Assembly (NCBI GenBank): GCA_030789695.1
Contig: CM061142.1
Span: forward strand, 46,875,987-46,939,986
DNA from: Scilla litardierei
Lineage: Eukaryota; Streptophyta; Magnoliopsida; Asparagales; Asparagaceae
DNA: 64,000 nucleotides
Direction of reading: 5' to 3'
Below the pieces are notes generated by a model, which was not told the origin of the DNA, did no database searches, and saw only the letters and a program-made list of their open reading frames with translations. Positions 21,471 through 32,863 of the stretch are shown here, piece after piece (position 1 is the stretch's first letter; each line of letters opens with the position of its first letter). A program made the translations under genes and the position numbers.

Positions 21471-24400
21471 TGTAACGACCCGCTACCGGGGGCCCGTTAC
21501 TTTTTGATATTTGCGCAGGTCTTGCAAGTTACCAGTGAAACCAAAATAGCCACGATGCAGAGATGTATAAAAATACTCAAATAGTGTCTAATTATTACAA
21601 TCCATACTGTACAAGATGTCCCAACAGATATACATGAAAGAAGAAAAATACATAAGTGAAAATAACTCTGGAAGCTGCGGTCGAATTCTGGCGCTATTAG
21701 CTCAGGAGCATCTACTTCCATATGTACGTCGTCTGCGGTGCCACGAAGATGGAACCGTAGGTAAGTCACAATAATTCTAAGTATAGAAAAGAAGCAGTGC
21801 ACAAGTATGACAAAAGTAACTACGTACAAGCAGACCAGAGTGAAAAGTAAAGTACTGAGCAACAACTGTACATAACTGAGTAGTAAAAGTAAATGAAACT
21901 GAAATGAGAGAATAACTGTACTGTGGTAGAGCAAGTGTAAATCAGGCTAAGTAAGTGAAACATGCTACTGGTGTAGCTAAAAGTACGGCAGGTAAAGTAC
22001 TGGTGACTGTACAAGTGTAGTAAGTAACGTGCATGGAACGTGTAAAGTAAAGGTGACGGTGCAGAAGTGCGTAAAGTAAAAGTGACTGTGCAAAAGTAAC
22101 TACACTACGTGACTCAAGTCGGAGAGTACAATATATGACCATCGAGTTCATCTCTTGCCTGGGCGCGACCCAGACGAATGCCGAAAACACAGGCAGCTAG
22201 ACAGGATGCTGACACGGGCAGCATATTTTTGTTTGCCGAAACACAGGAAGCTAGACATGATTGCCAAAAACCCAGGCAGCTAGACAAGATTGCCAAAACC
22301 CAGGCAGCTAGACATGTAGATTGAACTCCAGTCACTCCCGCACTCTCTCCAACTATGAGTTACCCCAAAAACCCCAGTGAAGTGTCAAGTGCTCTATGTA
22401 CATATTCTTTCATGATGTTCCACGAGATGTTCCGCACGATATTCCACAAGTTATTCCACAAGTTATTTCACAAGTCATTTCACGAGATATTCCACGAGAT
22501 ATTACACAAGTTGTTCCACAAGTCTTTCTACGAGATATATCACATTCTGTTATCAATTTCTTGTTTACGATGATAGTTAAACCAGGACAACTGGTTGACT
22601 TTCTTACCAGAAAATAAAACAAGGTGGATGCAAAGAATTTGAGGATAAAGACAAGTCCAACAAACATGGAATACAAAAATTGTTGGTTTAAGGGTGGTAG
22701 TTTCATTAGCACACAATTTACCCAAGTTGATGGTTGTGTGTTACAACCACCAAAGTTGAAAGTTGGCAAAGTAATCTGTAGTTGATTACTTTTCCTATTA
22801 GTTTAGGTCTCTAGTTCGGTTCAAGTCAAATAGCAGTTCTGAGGCTATAGGTAGAGTTCCTAAGTACATACGAGGACACTAACTAATTTTCTAATTTTAG
22901 AATTAGTCGTGACTTACGGATTTCGAGATCGACGTAGCAAGCCGAAACTGAATCTATGGCTTCCACGGAAGCTGGTGCACAAGAATTTGTACCTGCAAAA
23001 CACAAGAACAATCGTTTACAAAACACCTATTTTCTACCTATTTAACTTAACGTGTTTGATTTTATAATCGATTGAAACGGTGTCGGAAAGCGTTCTAAAT
23101 TTTTCTGTAGGCTAGATATGATGAAAATAATTTTATCGTAGGAGGAAATAATTTTCTGAAGCTTACATTAATTTTTATAATTTTTAAGGGCTCAAAAATA
23201 ATTTAAAACCTATTTTTCAATTTGGGATGTAATTATTCAAACATTTCTTCTGGGTACAATCGGTATCGGAAATTTGCAAATGAACTTTCAAAATGGCCGT
23301 CTCGGAGAGTACTTTAACATATATTTTTCTCACATATAATTGTACGTGAAAATAATAAGTTATGGATTTTAAAAAGAAAATAACATATTTAACTTTTAGG
23401 CTTAAAAATTAATTCTGGAAAAACTAGGCATCAGATTGAGATGAAACTAGTGCCATTGGGTCCAGAATATCATTTCTGATTTTCTAGGCCTAGTCTAATA
23501 TTTTTCCGGGCCCAATATTTCAAGTTACGGATTTTAAACAATTAATCCCTATTTAATAATTGATTAAATAGGAAAATACGAAATAATCTTCGTATTTACA
23601 AGTGTTCCATCGCGACTTTACCATGCATCCGATGCCTACGCTCGTCGGAGGGGGGTTTCGCTCGTCGGAGGTGGGGCAGCGTGCGGTCGGGCGGAAGGCG
23701 ACGTCGTCGGTGGCGACTCGGCGACTTCGTCGGCGTCTTGGAATCCGCCGGAGCACGGGGACTTCGGGTCGAAGGCGTGTGCTCCCGTCAGAGACGAGGC
23801 CGGAGCTTGGTGCTACGGGGTAGGCGACGTGGGCGGAGGTTGCTCCGGTGTGGGGGGAAGATCAGAGGTCGAGGGCGAGCTTCGATGCAGCCGGACGGAG
23901 CAGCACGAGGGGAGCTCGACGAAGGTGGAGTTGACGTCGGAGGGAGGCGAGCGTAAGCAACAGCGACGGCGACTGCTTCGCAAGCGAGGCTTACGGCAAC
24001 GTCGAAGACACCGTGAGGAGCGGTGAGGGCGAGCTGAGAGCGTGGTGACGCTCTGGTGGCTCAGCGAGGCGGAGATGGCATCCGGCGTTGCCGTGGAGAG
24101 CAGTCAGAGGCGGAGGTGCTCGGTGATATGTCAAAGCACGGCGAGGGCTGCTCGGAGGAGGCGGGAGCTCCCGGTGGCGGTGACTTCATTGCTGGCGGGG
24201 TTTACGGGGTCGAGCGGGCAGTGACAGCGTCGGGGTGGGGAGTTCGAACTCCGGCGATGGGTCGAGGCGATGGGAGGCTCCGGGCGGCTTCTCGGGGAGG
24301 TCAGAAGGGGGAAGAGTGGAGGAGAGAGGATCGGGGCTTCACCGTCGGAGACGAGGCGGAGGCAGCTGGGTGATCGTGGGTTGGGGAATGAGAATGAAAG

Positions 24401-25271
24401 AGAGAAAGAGGGGCCGTGTTGAGTGAATGAGAGGTTGTGTGTTTATTGGAGAGCCCTGTGTTTGAGGGAGAACATGAGGGGAAAATGGGTTCGTTGAAGC
24501 GGGCTTCGGGTTTTGGCTGTGAGGAAGAGAGATTAGCGAGGGAGGGGGGGATTAAATACTAGTTAGTAATTAATTTAATAATAAGCTAATTAAAACTTAG
24601 TCAAGGTTAGGTAGTGTTAGGTATTGGGAATTGACTAAGTGTGGAAATTGGCTTGGCAAGTTCCTCATGGGCTACCAACGTGGGAGTAGGTGAGGATTAA
24701 GGTAAGTGATTAGTAAAAAGTAAAACTCTATTAGTGAAAGTATTTTGTAAAATACAAAAAAACAAAATTACGATTTTGCCCCTACTAGTAAATGTATCCG
24801 AAAAATTACGAAAACATACCCACGGGATCGTTTCGTCGCGACGATCGCGAATACGAAGACCGTTTCAGGGTTTGAGCTACGTGGATACTAGTTTGGGCCA
24901 AATCGTTTAGAAAGCGGGTTCGCGGGTTTCCTATCGATTTGACTTCAGAAAATTACGAAATTAATGTGGGAAGCCCTAATTGATCATAGAAGGATACTGT
25001 AAAAGTTTGAAAATGTTTTGATGCTGTTTGTATAGAAAATAAATTCATAAAGCCAAAACGGTAATATTTGAAAATGAATTTTTATCAGATCTTTTAGAGG
25101 TATTTGGTAAAACCCGAACTTACTAAAATACTTCGTAACTAGCCTGATACTTCAAAATATTTTTATAAGAATTTTTTTTTGAAACCGGAAAACTCCTGAC
25201 AAACCATTATAAAATAGTTTAAAAATTGAAAATACGTGAATAGTTGTATTGAAAAAATACGGACCGTTACA
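21471..25271 (-). mobile_element. Element F: right LTR (5' LTR in sense orientation)
   Basis: Begins TGTAACGACCCGCTACC in + orientation and ends ...CCGTTACA before TAAAT. It carries the same repeats and CpG-rich block (about 23600-24390) as the left LTR. Substitutions between the two F LTRs are more frequent than between the G LTRs, in line with F being the older, outer element. Confidence 0.85.
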
Positions 25272-25276
25272 TAAAT

Positions 25277-26420
25277 AAACGCGTTGAAAAGGTTACCTAG
25301 ATGACGGGATCGTCCCGCTCTAAACGCAAGTTCAAACCGCTTCAAAAACGGAGTCCAAATGCACAAGTTATAGCCAAAACAAGTCAGCCCAAACTGTTGG
25401 GCTGAAACCAGCGAAAATGGAGGCCCACCAAGCCCGAATTTTCTGGTTAGGGTTTTTTGAAACATGGGATTTTCTTGACGGCTATGTTTCTAAGAGAAGC
25501 ATGACTTTTGGCTAACTTTGGACAATTGTTTGAAGGGTCAAACGGACTCGGATTGACGAGCCGTTTTTCCCTACGCGTTCACCGTTGAACCCTCTTCGAT
25601 TTGGTAGGTTGTAGCAACATTGAAGCTCAACGTTGAGGGAGTTAAAATTCGAGGAAGTTTGCCCTTTGTGAAAGACAAACTAACTTGATTTAATTAATCC
25701 CAAATTAATAGTCCCACCTCGGTTGTGGAGAAAAGGGGATAGTCAGCCGCCTCTATAAAGAGAGAGACCCTCCCCCTTCCTCATAACTCGTCCCAAGCTC
25801 TAGATCTGAGCGGCTCTCATAAATGTTGGAGCACGCTCGGATCTAGGCTTAAATTAATATTTCTCCTCTCCCTATAAATTTCTGCCTTGCTCCTGAGGGC
25901 TCTAGCAAAGCTGCAAAGGAGTTCGGATTCAGATCCGAAATCTAGGCGGAGGTTTCACTCGCGTGAAACTTTCTGGAGCAAGTGGTTGGCTCGGCGACCA
26001 GAAGTTGCTGAGATCGGCGCAAGCGGTTGCTGGGATCGTAGCGGCTAATGCGGGAAGGGCAATTGATTGCCTTCGGTAACACTTTTGCTGCAAGGCAAGA
26101 GTTACGGGTATGTTGAGTTTTCTCAACCGTAGTTTTAATTAATGTGTATTATTTTAATTGCAGTAGCTACAGTAGTTAATTAGATAGTAGTATCCTCAGG
26201 GGTTGGTCTGGACCCAACCCCGGGATATTAGCATTTTCTTGGCTTGGGTTTTATGCTGATTGGGCTAGTTTATATAAAATGTTTATATAAATTTTTCCTC
26301 TTTATTTTCACTTCCGCTGCGTTATTTTGTGCAAGGTTGTCCGGCCTTCGCTCTTAAGTAGGGCAAAGGACGGACAATGCACTAGTCGAAAGAGAGCCCT
26401 TGGACCTCGAAAACCCTTCA
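25277..26420 (+). mobile_element. Element J: 3' LTR, second part
   Basis: Continues J's 3' LTR after the F insertion, matches 1262-2337, and ends CCCTTCA at 26420. With 7979-8112 the full LTR is 1278 bp. The next base starts the K gag frame. Confidence 0.85.
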
Positions 26421-28506
26421 ACTGGGCACGAAGCAAATTATAGACGCAACCGCCAATGGAGCCATACTATCGAAGACCCCGGATGAAGCTACGGCCTTAT
26501 TAGAGGAGATGGCATCTAATAACCAACAATGGGGCGACGAGCGAGGTCATTCTTCGTCCTCCTTGAAGCCCACTAGTATATATAAGGCCAAGGCCGTAGC
26601 GGAGCTTTCAAACAAATTTGACTCTCTCCACAAGGTAGTGGAGAGATTGGAGAAATATATCACCGAGCCACATGGAGCACCTTCTACATCTACGCCGGTA
26701 AGCAATATGAGTGATTGGAAAGACCAATCTCAAGTCATGTATGTAGGAGGAGAGCATGGAGAGGGGGCCTTGGAACAAGTGCAACATGTTGCAGGGAACT
26801 CCGGATATTGGGCCAACCCGGCCGCTAGAAACCATCCGGGCTTTTCATATGAAAACAATGATGGTGCTTTGAACCCCCAGCCACAACAACTTCCTAAAGC
26901 TCGGCCTCCACTACCACAACCTCAGTATCAACCGAGGGGTCCACCGCAACAAAATTACCTGCTTAGGCAACAAGCGGGACCGTATAGACCGCCCGGTTAC
27001 AATCAAGGTTGGAGAGCTCCCAACCCACCTCAAGCTCAACCACGATCAGACCACGAAGCTAGGGTGGAGGAATTCATGGTGGAGCAAAGGAAGATCAATG
27101 CTAGGTTGACGGCGGGACAAGATTCACTAAATACCGTCGTCGCTCAACTTAGAGAGCAACTTGCATTGCTAAACAAGAACTCCCAACAATTGCCGGCTCA
27201 ACCCGAGCCAAATCTATGGAGCAACACCGGACACATCAATGCGGTGGTGGCGGTTACTACAAGGGGCGAGAAGGATACCACTCCCGCTATGACCCAAAAC
27301 AAAGAACCCGTGGTGGAGATTTTGGAAGAAAAAGAGCCGGCAATTGAAGAGGAGAGCCAAAAAGAGCCGATTGGAGGAGGAAATTCTGAAGTGGTGGAGC
27401 CAATTGATGAGCGCCGCTACATGTCACCGGTGCCGTTTCCACAACGGCTAGCTAAAGCCAAGATAGAGAAAAGGCTCGCCAAGTTCCTTGAATATTTGAG
27501 GGGAGTAAGCCTCAATATTCCTTTCTTAGATGCAATAGTGGAGATCCTGTCTTACGGGAAGTTCTTGACGGACTTGATTTCGGGAAAGAAAAGGAAGGAA
27601 AAAATCATGCTTGCGGAACAAGGAACTTGGTTTACCCTGAAGGATAATGAGCCGGCGAAAATAAAGGATCCAGGGAGTTTCCGCATCCCTTGCACACTAG
27701 GAGGCGTCCCATTGCAAAAAGCTTTAGTTGACTTGGGCACGAGTGTGAGCCTTATGCCCCTTAGCATGTTCCGGAAATTGAACACGGGCACCGACTTGAA
27801 GCCGACCGACATGAGAATTCAACTTGCAGACTGTCGGATTACTAGGCCGGTAGGGATCGCAGAGAACATTCCACTCCAAGTTCCGGGAGGGATATGCTTG
27901 CCTTGTGATTTTGTCATCATGGACATCAAGGAAGAGGGTGACACTTCGCTCATACTTGGATGCCCGTTCCTCGCAACCGCCGGTGTTATCGTCGATGTGT
28001 GTGAAGGAACTCTATCCTTGAATGTCGGGAACATCGAAGTCAAGCTTCACATAACCAATGCCATGAAACATATGCCCTATCACGAGGAGTTAGACTATGT
28101 GGATCTCCTCGATGAGCTGATTGAAGAAGCAATCCCCCACTCTATTGGCGCTCTCCATGACGATGGCTTTGAAGAAGGCCAAGCTTCGGGTGAAGAAGAG
28201 AAGTTGGAGGACCCTCCAAATAGTTCCACGGACGGTGATGAAGGCGACGCTGATTTCGCAAGAATACGAGAGCTTTGCAAGCTCTCAAAGGCCAAGAATC
28301 CGAAGAAAGCTCCACCGAATGGAAGATTGGTGTCACCGGCCAAGAAGAAGATAGGAACGAGATCTAGCTTAGGGGACTTATCCCTCAAAATTACCCATGA
28401 TGAGGGGGTGTCGAGGAAGACCGATGATCATCACGACCCAAATCCAAGCGGCCTTCCCGACAAGTTCGACGGGCGTATCTCGTATGCGCCCAACATCACG
28501 AGCTAA
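26421..28506 (+). CDS. Element K: Athila-like gag (C-terminal part) and aspartic protease
   Basis: The frame is open from the J junction (26421); the first ATG is 26509, but the upstream codons (TKQIIDATANGA, EEMASNNQQW) are recognisable Athila-type Gag, so the ATG is not the true start. A Pro/Gln-rich region (about 26870-27060) and a coiled segment follow. The protease has LVDLGTSVSLMPLSMFRKL (27727-27783; catalytic Asp in DLG) and SLILGCPFLATAGVIVDV downstream, both typical of Athila proteases. The ORF ends at 28506, where RT should follow in a full element. Fifty bases on is ACTTGTCGGGAGGCAACCCG, a block normally found after pol in Athila elements, so the RT/RNase H/integrase region seems cleanly deleted. 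The 5' end was removed by the J insertion. Start and end codons are otherwise intact. Confidence 0.85.
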
Positions 28507-28837
28507 ACGAATATCTAAAGGGGTCAAGCTCATGACCTTAAACGAGCACTTGTCGGGAGGCAACCCGATGGTTTTTACATTGTTTTTATTTGATTTTCAT
28601 TTTTGGTTTAGCCGTTTATTAGTGTTTAGAGTCTTATGTCCATGAAAATCGTGACAACTGGTCCTAATTTTCATGACAGGAGAAGGAGAAAGGGAGATCT
28701 CTCATATGGAGGATGACCGAGGCAATGAAGAGCACTCCAGGGACGCGCTCAGGCCTTAGGAGGAGGAAGAAACAGACTGGAGGAAGAAAAACAGAGACTA
28801 GAGCGAAAAAGGAGAGCCGATGCAGAAAACAGCACAT

Positions 28838-29176
28838 CACTCAGCCGAGTAGCTTATGCCACTCGGCCGAGCAAAGACTCCACTCAGCCGAGTGGAGCAC
28901 CAAACAGGGAAGTTTCTGCAGACCAAATCTCTGTCACTTTCTGTAACTTTTAGTCTTAATTGCCACTCGGTCGAGTACCTTATCACTCGACCGAGTGAAA
29001 CAGATACCCTCCCAGTTCTATGAAATTGCTGAGTGGCAGAGCCACTCGGCCGAGTGGAGTTTCTCCCTTCGGCCGAGTGAATCAAAGCCACTCGGCCGAG
29101 TCGTAAGTAGCGAGAAGAATTTGAAATTTTTTTAGTTTACGCCACTCGGTCGAGTGACATTGTCACTCGGCCGAGT
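28838..29176 (+). repeat. Array of CACTCGGCCGAGTG palindromes in the K interior
   Basis: Ten copies in 340 bp: 28838, 28859, 28881, 28964, 28984, 29043, about 29066, 29089, 29143 and 29164, with variants at the centre (GGCC, AGCC, GGTC, GACC). K's own 3' LTR has the same palindrome array at 63287-63631. Confidence 0.9.
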
Positions 29177-29188
29177 CGTAGTATTTCC

Positions 29189-29196
29189 TATATAAG
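29189..29196 (+). promoter_or_regulatory. TATA box of a possible internal promoter in K
   Basis: TATATAAG starts 13 bases after the last palindrome and about 540 bp before the env-like ATG. In the K LTR the same array is followed by TATTTAAA (63715-63722). Confidence 0.5.
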
Positions 29197-29731
29197 CGGA
29201 ATCGCAGCGGGCACGGTTTATGATACCAAAAGTTTCCCAAATTCCGCCCGAGCCCGCTGCTGATTTAGCTTCCCTCGTCCGCTGCGACTTCCCCTCGCCC
29301 GATTCGTCCACACCGCCGCCCGAGCCGACCAACCCTCGCCAGCGACCGACACCACGCCGACCGCCGACGACCGGCCACCCCCCACCGCCGGCGCCGCCTC
29401 CGATCACCCCTATTTTGCCCCAAAAACCCCATTTCTCTCCATTTCTCTTAATTTGTACGCCCGTGAACCCCAAATTCAAATTAATTTTCATATCTATCTA
29501 TTATCCCCTATTTCCCCCATATATATTGAATATTATTCGCTGATTTGATCGTTTGATTTGCAGGCTAACTTGGGGGAGCTTTGGGGAGTTTTTGGACGTG
29601 CTTTGAGCTTCGCGGCGGAGGCGTCTCTTCGCACACACTGCTGTTTGCTCTCGCTGCATGTTCAGGTATACTCGTTCCATCATTTAGCACGTCGCATTAC
29701 TTATTTGGTTGGGACACGTCTCGCAGCACAC

Positions 29732-31631
29732 ATGCCGCCGTGCACTAGGCCACGTACACAGGGTTCCGCTGCCAAGCGGAGGAGGACCGATGATCCTGGT
29801 CCCTCTTACGCTAGGGAGGACTCCCCTCCACCTAGCCCACCGCCACCTACACAGCCGATCCCTGCCGATCCCGTTCCACCACTCGCTCCCGCCGTCGGGC
29901 CGATGGGGATTACGTTTCGAAATGACACACACCGCGCCAGATTCGAGCGTATCTGCCATCGCTCGATAGTACCCTCTAGGTTTGCACACCTAGCTGACCT
30001 AGACTGCCTAGGGGTACTTGAGGGGCTTCCCACGTTGTACGACAATGTGGGATGGCGTGATTTTCTGTCGGTGTCGGCGGATACTTACATCCGTCCGACA
30101 CTAGAGGTCCTCAGTTCCATTGACCGGACCCCTGGAGGATGCTCCTTTCATTTGATGGATCGAGAGTGTGAGATCACTCTCGACATGCTTAGAGCGTTTT
30201 TCCAGTGGCCCGCCGTCCCTAACACTGACCGCGCCTACGCTCCCACGCACATCCCACCCCCGTCGTTCGACACCCGCACCTTCTAGACACGGATCACAGG
30301 ATCCCCACTCGCCTTTGACCCTAGTAGGGCCAAGGCCTCAGCTGTCCTCCACCCCTGCCTCCGCATTGCACAGCGCCTTATGGCGACTACTTTCCTCGCG
30401 AGGTACGAGCCCGGGACCATGTCTACGCCAGAGCTCTACATGCTCTATGCGATGACTCGCCCTAGGGTTTTAGATAGGGGTAGCGACGACTTGGTCCTCG
30501 CCGTCGAGATCGACATTGCCAGTTGGTTTTTGGACCGCATTATCATTTCGGTGAGCGCTCGCTCACCTATCTGTTGCGGCGGTCTGATCACCCTTTTAGC
30601 CCTAATGACCGGCGTGGACCTACCTGACGACTTGCGTCGACCTCCGGTCCCCACCGCACTTTCTATAGATGTTATGGCCCGGATGAAGATGCTTCGTCCC
30701 CACGGTTGCCAGCACTGGGTGTGGTTGCACGGTCCCTTCAGCGCTGACTACATGGTTCTTCCGAGCCCCGCTCGGACGCATATTGGACCGGCTCACGGGG
30801 ACTGGATTCCAACGATGTATCTCCTCATCCCCGCTACCTACGTGCTTGAGCCCGAGGATGCTGAGCAGGCACCCCCTGCACCACCTGTTGACCCCGTGAT
30901 CCCTCAGCCTGCACCTGCACTGTCTGCACCTCCTGACACCTCTGTCCACACGTCTGTTAGTGTCGGAGCACTTTATCTGAGCCGTCCACCACCACCACCA
31001 CCGAGCCTATGTCTGTCAAGCCCATTACCACACTAAGCCCCGAGCATCCACCCACCATTCATGAGAGCAACGAGTCTTCCTTTACTGTCGTCGTTGAGAC
31101 CCTCTCCCGATTGCTGTTCTCGACTACTGTGGAGTCATCTTTTGTGCCCTACACAGCCTCCCCAGTCATCGACCTTTCGGTCTCCACCGCCCCTGTCTTT
31201 ACCGAGACCGTCGTGACATCTGTCCCCACGTCTGCGTCACTGACCTCTCCTGCTGACTAGTCGCCCATTTGACTTCCACCTCTGCTGCTTCTGCTTCTGC
31301 TTCGACCCATCATGCGTCCCAGCCTCACACCGAGGCTGGGCATCACTTAGTGAGCACAGCACCACTTCCACACTTTCCTGCTGGCCCCGTCCTCTACACT
31401 GCCCGCCAGAGACAGTCCCACACTTCACCTATTAGACCTGTGCGTCCCTCTGCTCCACCACCCCTAGACACTCTAGTTCAGAGCATTCATGCTCTTGAGG
31501 GGGCTGTTAGTGGACTTAGAGGTGACTTAGGGCTCTCTTTGCCACGGTCAGCGCCGTGCAGACCCGCGTCGCCATCCTTCCCAGTATTCATGCTTGCCTG
31601 AATCAGATTCTGGCGTGTCTTCCTCCACCAC
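29732..31631 (+). pseudogene. Element K: env-like / Athila ORF1-type protein, broken
   Basis: Starts MPPCTRPRTQG with a basic patch (AKRRRTDD, nuclear-signal-like) and a Pro-rich N-terminus. The core includes FLSVSADTYIRPTLEVLSS, MDRECEITLDMLRAFFQWP and, after the break, TPELYMLYAMTR, resembling the Athila ORF1 family of plant retroelements. That family sits in the env position, but its function is unproven, and I see no clear signal peptide or membrane anchor here. Breaks: TAG at 30284-30286 where the family usually has Trp (TGG); after 31036 the Pro/Ser/Thr-rich tail changes frame more than once. Element E then interrupts the tail at 31631; a Pro-rich end with its stop (about 51236) is on the far side. 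Confidence 0.75.
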
Positions 31632-32686
31632 TGTCACGCCCCGCTTCCCAAAAATATGGAGGCGAAGCGTGAGAAGTTCCGCTCAGACTTGAAGCTACAA
31701 AGATGCAAGTCCGATAAGCGTCAATCAAATTTAAAACTGCAGGTCCTTGCAACACGAACGAAACAAAGATAATAATAATGAAATGAGACAAAAGAGATAT
31801 CTCAGAATATCCATAAAATAAGTTTCAACATCACAGAAAAAGCCACCAGGCTAAAAGTAAAGAGTCTAAAGGCCCAAACATGGCCAACAAAAGTACAACG
31901 TACAAAACAACGGTGCTACGCACCGACAACTAACAGAAAACCTAAAACAAAAGAAAGCTCAGCAAAGTCACCAAGAAATATCACTGGCATCCACAAAACT
32001 CCTCCTAGTCAGACATGGACTCAGGCTCAGCGTCAGCAACACATCACGTACTCAGCAACAGTCCCTGGCTCAGTTCTAACATGTGACACCCAAAAGAGCA
32101 AGGGGCACATGTCAGCAAGTCTACAAGAGACTTGTGCAAGGAAACTAAAAGTAGGTGAAAGTAAAGCAACCTAGCAGTTCTAGCATGATGCAATGACATG
32201 GCAGTTAAAGTAATGAGTGCAACAGGTAAGGTAAAGTAAAGTAAAGTACTAGCATGGTATTTAAACATGGCATGGATTACAAGTATTACATGAATCATTC
32301 ACAAGACAAGTACAAGACAAGGAAAGTAAGCACCTCGTGCACAGAGATTCCGTCTTTTGGCTAGAGGGCTGATCAGGCCACTCCTAAGCTCAAGTGACCG
32401 TTTATCCCTACCCCTCCACGTGTATCGGGCATTGGTTTTCAGCCAACACATGAGGCCCGCTTCTGGACCACGAGCCAAGAAGTGTTTTAAACAAGTACGG
32501 CCTAGGGGTGCACCTAGCCGGAAACACGGAAACAAGGATTTGTACAAGTATTTTGTAGTGTGTGCTACGATGCAACAATCAATTTGGATGGCATGTAAGA
32601 TGCAATGAATGGCAGTTAAAATACGTACAGTTAAGGAAAGTAAACGTGACAGTTTAGTATGCATGAACAACAAGTTTAAAGGGTTG

Positions 32687-32863
32687 GATCTAGCTTCGTT
32701 GTCAAGCTAGATCAATTAGGTGACGGATCTAGTTTCGTTGTCAAACTAGATCAAGTAGGCGTCTAGCCAGCTATCATTTCACTGACTAGTCTCTTTTACG
32801 CTGAAAAAAAGGAAGTGGCCTAAAAACATGGCCCTACACAAGAGTTGGCAAGTTTCACTTGCC
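32687..32863 (-). ncRNA. Leader hairpin cluster of element E (A, B and a doubled C)
   Basis: Minus-sense order is A at 32863-32847 (GGCAAGT-GAA-ACTTGCC), B at 32789-32763 (CTAGTCAG, loop containing GAAATGATA, CTGGCTAG), C2 at 32752-32726 (GATCTAGTTT-GACAACG-AAACTAGATC) and C1 at 32713-32687 (GATCTAGCTT-GACAACG-AAGCTAGATC). The same order and loops occur in H and I with different stem sequences. The right LTR repeats the cluster at about 49288-49463. Confidence 0.7.

Larger units (their letters stand above)
8113..25271 (-). mobile_element. Element F: non-autonomous chromovirus-like LTR element (interrupted by G)
   Basis: The two LTRs (8113-11918 and 21471-25271) both read TGTAACG...CGTTACA in + orientation and are flanked by the duplication TAAAT. 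The polypurine tract lies beside the left LTR (minus-sense GGAGGGTAGA preceded by CGAGGACGGAATT) and the primer-side block beside the right LTR, so the sense strand is minus. Without G the internal region is only about 2.1 kb and has no gag or pol similarity I can see. It shares its terminal blocks with chromoviruses H and I, so it probably relied on such elements. Confidence 0.85.
1247..26420 (+). mobile_element. Element J: Ty1/Copia retrotransposon, decayed and interrupted by F (and by A)
   Basis: Component order is 5' LTR (partial), initiator-Met primer site, long leader, gag-remnant/protease/integrase/RT/RNase H, 3' UTR, polypurine tract and 3' LTR. That is the Copia order, with integrase before RT. 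The 3' LTR is cut at 8112 by element F and resumes at 25277 with the TAAAT duplication on both sides. The right end at 26420 abuts an Athila-like gag reading frame, so J inserted in K. The coding region has three in-frame stops and a frameshift, so J is dead. Confidence 0.85.
28507..29731 (+). other. Element K: linker between protease and env-like ORFs
   Basis: Non-coding. It holds the conserved GGGAGGCAACCC block (28556-28567), the palindrome array (28838-29176), a TATA box (29189-29196), a CCG-rich leader (29240-29400) with no supported frame, an acceptor-like TTTGATTTGCAG (about 29551-29562) and a polypurine-like AACTTGGGGGAG (about 29567-29578). Confidence 0.6.

Noticed and set aside
28838..29176. 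Palindrome arrays as CRISPR arrays
   Set aside because: Repeats are 12-14 bp palindromes with irregular spacers, in retrotransposon DNA of a plant; no cas genes.
29220..29543. Pro-rich 107-codon ORF upstream of the env-like gene
   Set aside because: CCG/CCA-rich leader composition, no start context, and it overlaps the T-rich acceptor-like region; treated as untranslated.
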